DNA from: DASRTE01 sp035316885
GTDB taxonomy: Bacteria; Actinomycetota; Actinomycetes; Jiangellales; Jiangellaceae
NCBI GenBank assembly: GCA_035316885.1
Contig: DATHII010000154.1
Coordinates: 1-8,624, forward strand
DNA length: 8,624 nucleotides
Direction: 5' to 3'
Below, piece by piece: positions 5,753 to 8,624 of this stretch. How positions within the stretch are numbered: position 1 is the first letter of the stretch; every line of letters starts with the position of its first letter. Position numbers and translations under genes: made by a program. The notes beneath the pieces were generated by a model that saw nothing but the letters and a program-made list of their open reading frames with translations, searched no databases and had not been told where the DNA came from.

Positions 5753-5759
5753 GCCGGAA

Positions 5760-5798
5760 CATGACGTCGACGGTCTGCCACGTCCGGTGGCCGTCATG
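5760..5798 (+). promoter_or_regulatory. Interrupted hairpin in the leader of the M28 peptidase gene
   Basis: CATGACG (5760-5766) pairs exactly with CGTCATG (5792-5798), and inside it GCCAC (5777-5781) pairs with GTGGC (5787-5791) around a five-base loop, leaving a ten-base bulge on the left. The stem ends only a few bases before the ribosome binding site (AGGGGAGA, about 5803-5810). It may be an operator, an RNA structure controlling translation, or chance. Confidence 0.4.
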
Positions 5799-5817
5799 AG
5801 GACAGGGGAGAGCGAAG

Positions 5818-7458
5818 GTGCTCAAACTTCCAAGAGCAGCCGTTGCGGCGGCTGCAGCGGCGACCGTGGTAACCGCCACGATCGTCAGCGCGAACGCAGC
5901 CGTGCCGACAGACACGACCGAGTTGCAGGAGGCGGTGACCGCCGACGCGATCATGGATCATCTGGCGGAGCTGCAGAAGATCGCCGACAACAACGGTGAT
6001 ACCCGCGCAAGCGGCACCCCCGGCTACGACGCATCTGTTGACTACATCGAGGACCTGCTTGTGGCCGCGGGCTACGAGGTGACCCGGCAGGACTTCCTGT
6101 TCAACCGTTTCTCGGAGCTGTCCGAGCCGGTGTTCGAGCAGGTGTCGCCGAACGATGTGACCTACGTTCCCGACGAGGACTTCATCACGATGGACTACTC
6201 GGGGAGCGGTGATGTCACCGAGGCGCTCCAGGCGGTCGACCTGGTGCTGCCACCAGGACCGACGGCCAGCACGTCGAACAGCGGCTGCGAGCCGGAGGAC
6301 TTCGCCGACTTCGTCGAAGGCAACATTGCGCTGATCCAACGCGGGACCTGCGACTTCTCGGTCAAAGCGCACAACGCCTTCCTGGCCGGTGCAGTCGGCG
6401 TCATCATCTTCAACGAGGGTCAGGAGGGGCGCACGGAAACCCTGGCGGGCACGCTGGGCGACGCCTTCTCCGACCCCATTCCGGTCATCGGCACCTCGTT
6501 CGAGATCGGCAACGAGCTCGCCGCGCTGCTAGCGGCGGGCGAGGTCATCATCCACCTCGCGACCGATACTTTGATCGAGCTGGACGTGCCCACGCAGAAC
6601 CTGATCGCCGAGACGCCCACGGGCCGCGACGACCGGGTCGTCATGGCTGGCGCGCACCTCGACTCCGTTCCGGAAGGACCCGGTATCGAGGACAACGGCA
6701 CGGGCTCCGCGACGCTCTTGGAGACCGCGCTCCAGATCGCCGAACTCGGCATCGAACCGCGGAACACCATCCGCTTCGCCTGGTGGGGCGCCGAGGAGGC
6801 CGGCCTGATCGGCTCGCAGTTCTACGTCGACAGCCTCACCAAGTCGGAGGCCAAGGACATCGAGCTGTACCTCAACTTCGACATGATCGGCTCGCCGAAC
6901 TACGCCCGCTTCGTGTACGACGGCGACGGCTCGGCGTTCGGGATCAGGGGACCCGCCGGTAGTCACGCCATCGAAGAAGTCTTCGAGGAGTTCTTCGCCT
7001 CGCAAGGTCTGGCGTCCGAGCCGACGGCGTTCGACGGACGGTCGGACTACGACGCGTTCATCACCGCCGGTATCCCGGCCGGCGGGCTGTTCACCGGCGC
7101 GGAGGACAACAAGACCGAAGATCAGGTGGCTCTCTACGGCGGCCTGGCGACATTCGACGGCGAGGTTGTCGCGTACGACCCGTGCTACCACCAGGCGTGC
7201 GACAGCCTCGACCCGATCGGGGACGGCGCGGACGCCGGCCTCTACCAGGCCCTCAATGCGGCATACGGTGGCGCCCTTGAGTACAACGGCGTCATCAGCA
7301 ACGTCAACACCCAGGGCCTCGAGGAGATGTCCGACGCGGTCGCCCACGCGGTGCTGCTCTACGCCATGTCCACCAGCTCGGTCAGCGGCACCGGCAAGGC
7401 GTCGGATCAGGCGATGGTGGCGACCGGCGACCGGCTCGGCGCCCACTTCAGGCGCTGA
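5818..7458 (+). CDS. Secreted M28 family zinc aminopeptidase with PA domain
   Basis: This is a 546-residue protein starting at GTG 5818 after AGGGGAGA. The N-terminus is a signal peptide: K3 and R6, an Ala/Val-rich core at about 7-22 and a likely cleavage site after SANA, so it is exported by the Sec route. A protease-associated (PA) domain lies at about 135-250 (EGNIALIQRGTCDFSVKAHN, AGAVGVIIFNEGQ), with C157 and C178 possibly paired. The M28 catalytic domain then shows all expected residues: H280 and D282 in AGAHLDSV, D292 in EDNGTGS, E326/E327 in WWGAEEAGLIGS, D355 in LNFDMIG and H458 in DPCYHQACD, the last between C456 and C461. It should bind two zinc ions and remove N-terminal residues from peptides outside the cell, like the Streptomyces griseus aminopeptidase group. 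It is intact and ends before a strong hairpin. It is not obviously related in function to the sigma-factor pair. Confidence 0.95.
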   Translation: MLKLPRAAVAAAAAATVVTATIVSANAAVPTDTTELQEAVTADAIMDHLAELQKIADNNGDTRASGTPGYDASVDYIEDLLVAAGYEVTRQDFLFNRFSELSEPVFEQVSPNDVTYVPDEDFITMDYSGSGDVTEALQAVDLVLPPGPTASTSNSGCEPEDFADFVEGNIALIQRGTCDFSVKAHNAFLAGAVGVIIFNEGQEGRTETLAGTLGDAFSDPIPVIGTSFEIGNELAALLAAGEVIIHLATDTLIELDVPTQNLIAETPTGRDDRVVMAGAHLDSVPEGPGIEDNGTGSATLLETALQIAELGIEPRNTIRFAWWGAEEAGLIGSQFYVDSLTKSEAKDIELYLNFDMIGSPNYARFVYDGDGSAFGIRGPAGSHAIEEVFEEFFASQGLASEPTAFDGRSDYDAFITAGIPAGGLFTGAEDNKTEDQVALYGGLATFDGEVVAYDPCYHQACDSLDPIGDGADAGLYQALNAAYGGALEYNGVISNVNTQGLEEMSDAVAHAVLLYAMSTSSVSGTGKASDQAMVATGDRLGAHFRR

Positions 7459-7480
7459 CGCCAACTCCCGTCGTCGAGGA

Positions 7481-7522
7481 ACGACTCGGCCGCAGCACCT
7501 ACGGGTGTTGTGGCCGAGTCGT
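7481..7522. terminator. Strong stem-loop terminator with UNCG (TACG) loop
   Basis: ACGACTCGGCC (7481-7491) pairs perfectly with GGCCGAGTCGT (7512-7522), and the stem continues through GCAGCACC/GGTGTTGT with two G-T wobbles to give 19 pairs closed by C(TACG)G. In RNA this is a UNCG-type tetraloop, one of the most stable known. It starts 22 bases after the stop of the M28 gene and 64 bases beyond the end of the convergent transposase gene, so it may stop transcription from both sides. The following bases (GCGTTATA) lack a full U-tract, as is common in actinobacterial terminators. Confidence 0.85.
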
Positions 7523-7585
7523 GCGTTATAGGGGTGGTGAGCTGCCGGGGTGGTTCTTCATGTCGCGCGATGGTCCTATAGATCG
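7523..7585. other. Non-coding right flank of the IS110 element
   Basis: These bases lie between the terminator hairpin and the end of the transposase gene and should contain the element's transposase-downstream boundary. IS110 elements have no or very short terminal inverted repeats, and none is visible, so the exact end cannot be placed from this copy alone. Confidence 0.35.
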
Positions 7586-8452
7586 TCAAGGGGCTGTTCG
7601 GGCGTGTTGGAGGTGTTGGAGATCGGCGCGGATGGTGTGGAAGATCTCGCGGGCGATGTAGCGCTTGAGGCAGCGCAAGATCTCGCGTTTGGACAGTCCC
7701 TCGGCGGTGCGGCGTTGTACGTAGGCGCGGGTTTCGGGGTGCCAGCGCATTCGGACCACGGTGATGAGGTGGAGGGCCCAGTTCGCGGCTCGGTCGCCTC
7801 CTCGGTTGAGGCGGTGCCGGTTGGTCTTGCCGCTGCTGGCGGGGATCGGGCTGGCGGCGCACAGCGCTGCGAATGCTGCTTCGGAGCGTAGGTGCTCGGG
7901 GTTGTTTCCAGCGGTGGTCAGGAGCTGGCCGGCGTGCTGTGTGGACACGCCGTGCAGCGCGGTCGTGCGGGGTGCTGGCTGTGCGACCAGTCCAGCCAGA
8001 TGTTGACTGGCTTGGCCGATTTCTTCGTCGAGGTCGCTGATGCGGGTCGCGATCGCGCGGAGGGCGGCTTTGGTGGCTTGGGTCGGGTCGGCCAGATCGT
8101 CGAGGTTCGGTCGCAGCCGTGCGCCCTGCCGGGCTGCCTGGGTCAGGCTCAAGCCGCGCAGCCCAGCGCGAAGCTGCTCGGGTGCGGTGGTGATGATGTC
8201 TTTGAGCTGGTTCAGCGCGGCGGTGCGGGACTTGACTGCGCCGTCGCGGGCGACGCGCAGCACCCGGATGGCCTCGATGATGCCGGTGCGGTCCTTGGGG
8301 ATCGCGGTGACGTGGCCGGACAGCACGGCACGGGCTGCTGATTCAGCGTCGATCGGGTCGGACTTGCCGCGCTGGCGGCGGGTGCGCCGGTCGGGGCGGT
8401 TGATCTCGAACACCGTGATACCGGCTTTGAGCATGTGGGTGGTCAGTCCGGT
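7586..8452 (-). pseudogene. IS110-family transposase, N-terminally truncated
   Basis: From about 8452 down to the TGA at 7588-7586 the minus strand encodes some 288 residues of an IS110-type DEDD recombinase: GLTTHMLKAGITVFEINRPD, then RGKSDPIDAESAARAVLSG, which holds the last two acidic residues (bases about 8359-8348) of the RuvC-like site. A central helical part follows, then the helix-hairpin-helix (LHGVSTQHAGQLLTTAG) and the Tnp domain with ASSGKTNRHRLNRGGDRAAN, which includes the likely catalytic serine. The first 80 or so residues, with the first Asp and the Glu of the DEDD set, are missing. The frame stays open to 8620, but that part is the antisense of the ferredoxin reductase gene. 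The transposase cannot be catalytic as read. IS110 enzymes normally work with a bridge RNA encoded in a flank; the upstream flank is absent here. Confidence 0.88.
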
Positions 8453-8624
8453 GCATACACGCGGATCGCCCCGGAAGGCTCGGCGCGGCCGCCGGGACGT
8501 GTCGACGCCGACCTGGTCGCGCAGGCCACCTGGTCGGCCGAGCTCGAGCCGACCTGCTACGTCTGCGGGCCCACGGCCTTCGTCGAGAGCATCGCCGACC
8601 TGTTGATCAGCGCCGGTCACGATC
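8453..8624 (+). CDS. Ferredoxin reductase-like protein, fragment running through the circular closure (partial both ends in the window)
   Basis: The plus strand from about 8453 reads AYTRIAPEGSARPPG and then, in frame, the same residues that open the window (RVDADLVAQATWSAELEPTC). Reductases of this family usually have an AYTR-x-x-P block just before RPPGRVDAD, so the upstream part is genuine coding sequence lying outside the 141-bp repeat. Joined to 1-191 it gives about 74 C-terminal residues. Before 8450 the frame enters the antisense of the IS110 transposase, so the N-terminal three quarters of the enzyme are missing. Confidence 0.72.
8484..8624. repeat. 141-bp exact terminal direct repeat, right copy
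   Basis: This copy is identical to 1-141 and ends at the last base of the window. Removing one copy and joining 8483 to 1 keeps the ferredoxin reductase frame open across the join, which supports true continuity of sequence there. Confidence 0.97.

Noticed and set aside
6529..7464. 311-codon minus-strand open frame
   Set aside because: It is the exact antisense of the M28 catalytic domain, with no start signal and no motif.
8453..8620. N-terminal extension of the transposase frame up to an ATG-equivalent at 8620
   Set aside because: Residues upstream of GLTTHML are the antisense of the ferredoxin reductase gene and have no resemblance to IS110 N-termini (no GxD motif, no Glu motif).
1..8624. 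CRISPR array, toxin-antitoxin, retron, restriction or other defence system
   Set aside because: No spaced short repeats, reverse transcriptase, nuclease or methyltransferase motifs, or paired small toxin/antitoxin genes are visible on either strand.

Overview
The window is high-GC DNA with GTG starts and AGGAGG-type ribosome binding sites. The gene families (ferredoxin reductase + DUF6510, DGPF/YciI + group ECF42-like sigma factor, DUF899, RibD-C 'dihydrofolate reductase' proteins, PA-domain M28 aminopeptidase, IS110) point to a high-GC actinobacterium; I cannot place it to genus.

The first 141 bases are repeated exactly as the last 141 (1-141 = 8484-8624). This is the signature of a contig that closes on itself with an assembler overlap (141 is a standard MEGAHIT k-mer), so the window is best read as an 8,483-bp circle or as one unit of a tandem repeat. 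Read through the closure, the 3' part of a ferredoxin reductase gene starts near 8453, continues through 8483/1 and ends at 191. Directly against it, head to head, lies an IS110-family transposase that has lost its N-terminal third. The closure therefore joins two broken genes. No replication, partition, mobilisation or phage gene is present, so an ordinary autonomous plasmid is unlikely.

Layout: (1) 1-487, end of the reductase, translationally coupled to a DUF6510 zinc-ribbon-like protein. (2) 488-1600, mostly decayed DNA: a gene-free stretch, a 38-codon 5' remnant of a RibD-C/dihydrofolate-reductase-like gene, a long imperfect inverted repeat and a SnoaL-like gene with an internal deletion. 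(3) 1564-3303, minus strand: an intact RibD-C/dihydrofolate-reductase-like gene and a DUF899 gene with a single-base frameshift. (4) 3304-3912, hairpin-rich DNA and the C-terminal helix-turn-helix of a LuxR-type regulator carrying two compensating frameshifts. (5) 4045-5662, an intact pair: DGPF/YciI protein and ECF sigma factor with a long C-terminal extension. (6) 5818-7458, an intact secreted M28 zinc aminopeptidase with a PA domain, followed by a very strong UNCG-loop hairpin. (7) 7586-8452, the truncated IS110 transposase.

The unifying theme of the middle is the small-enzyme families (DGPF, RibD-C, SnoaL, DUF899) that commonly sit beside ECF41/ECF42-type sigma factors in actinobacteria. 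Here the sigma factor and its DGPF partner are intact, while most of the possible regulon neighbours are broken. I saw no defence, CRISPR, toxin-antitoxin or retron system. The most notable signals are the circular closure through two truncated genes, the cluster of decayed sigma-associated genes, and several structured non-coding elements.
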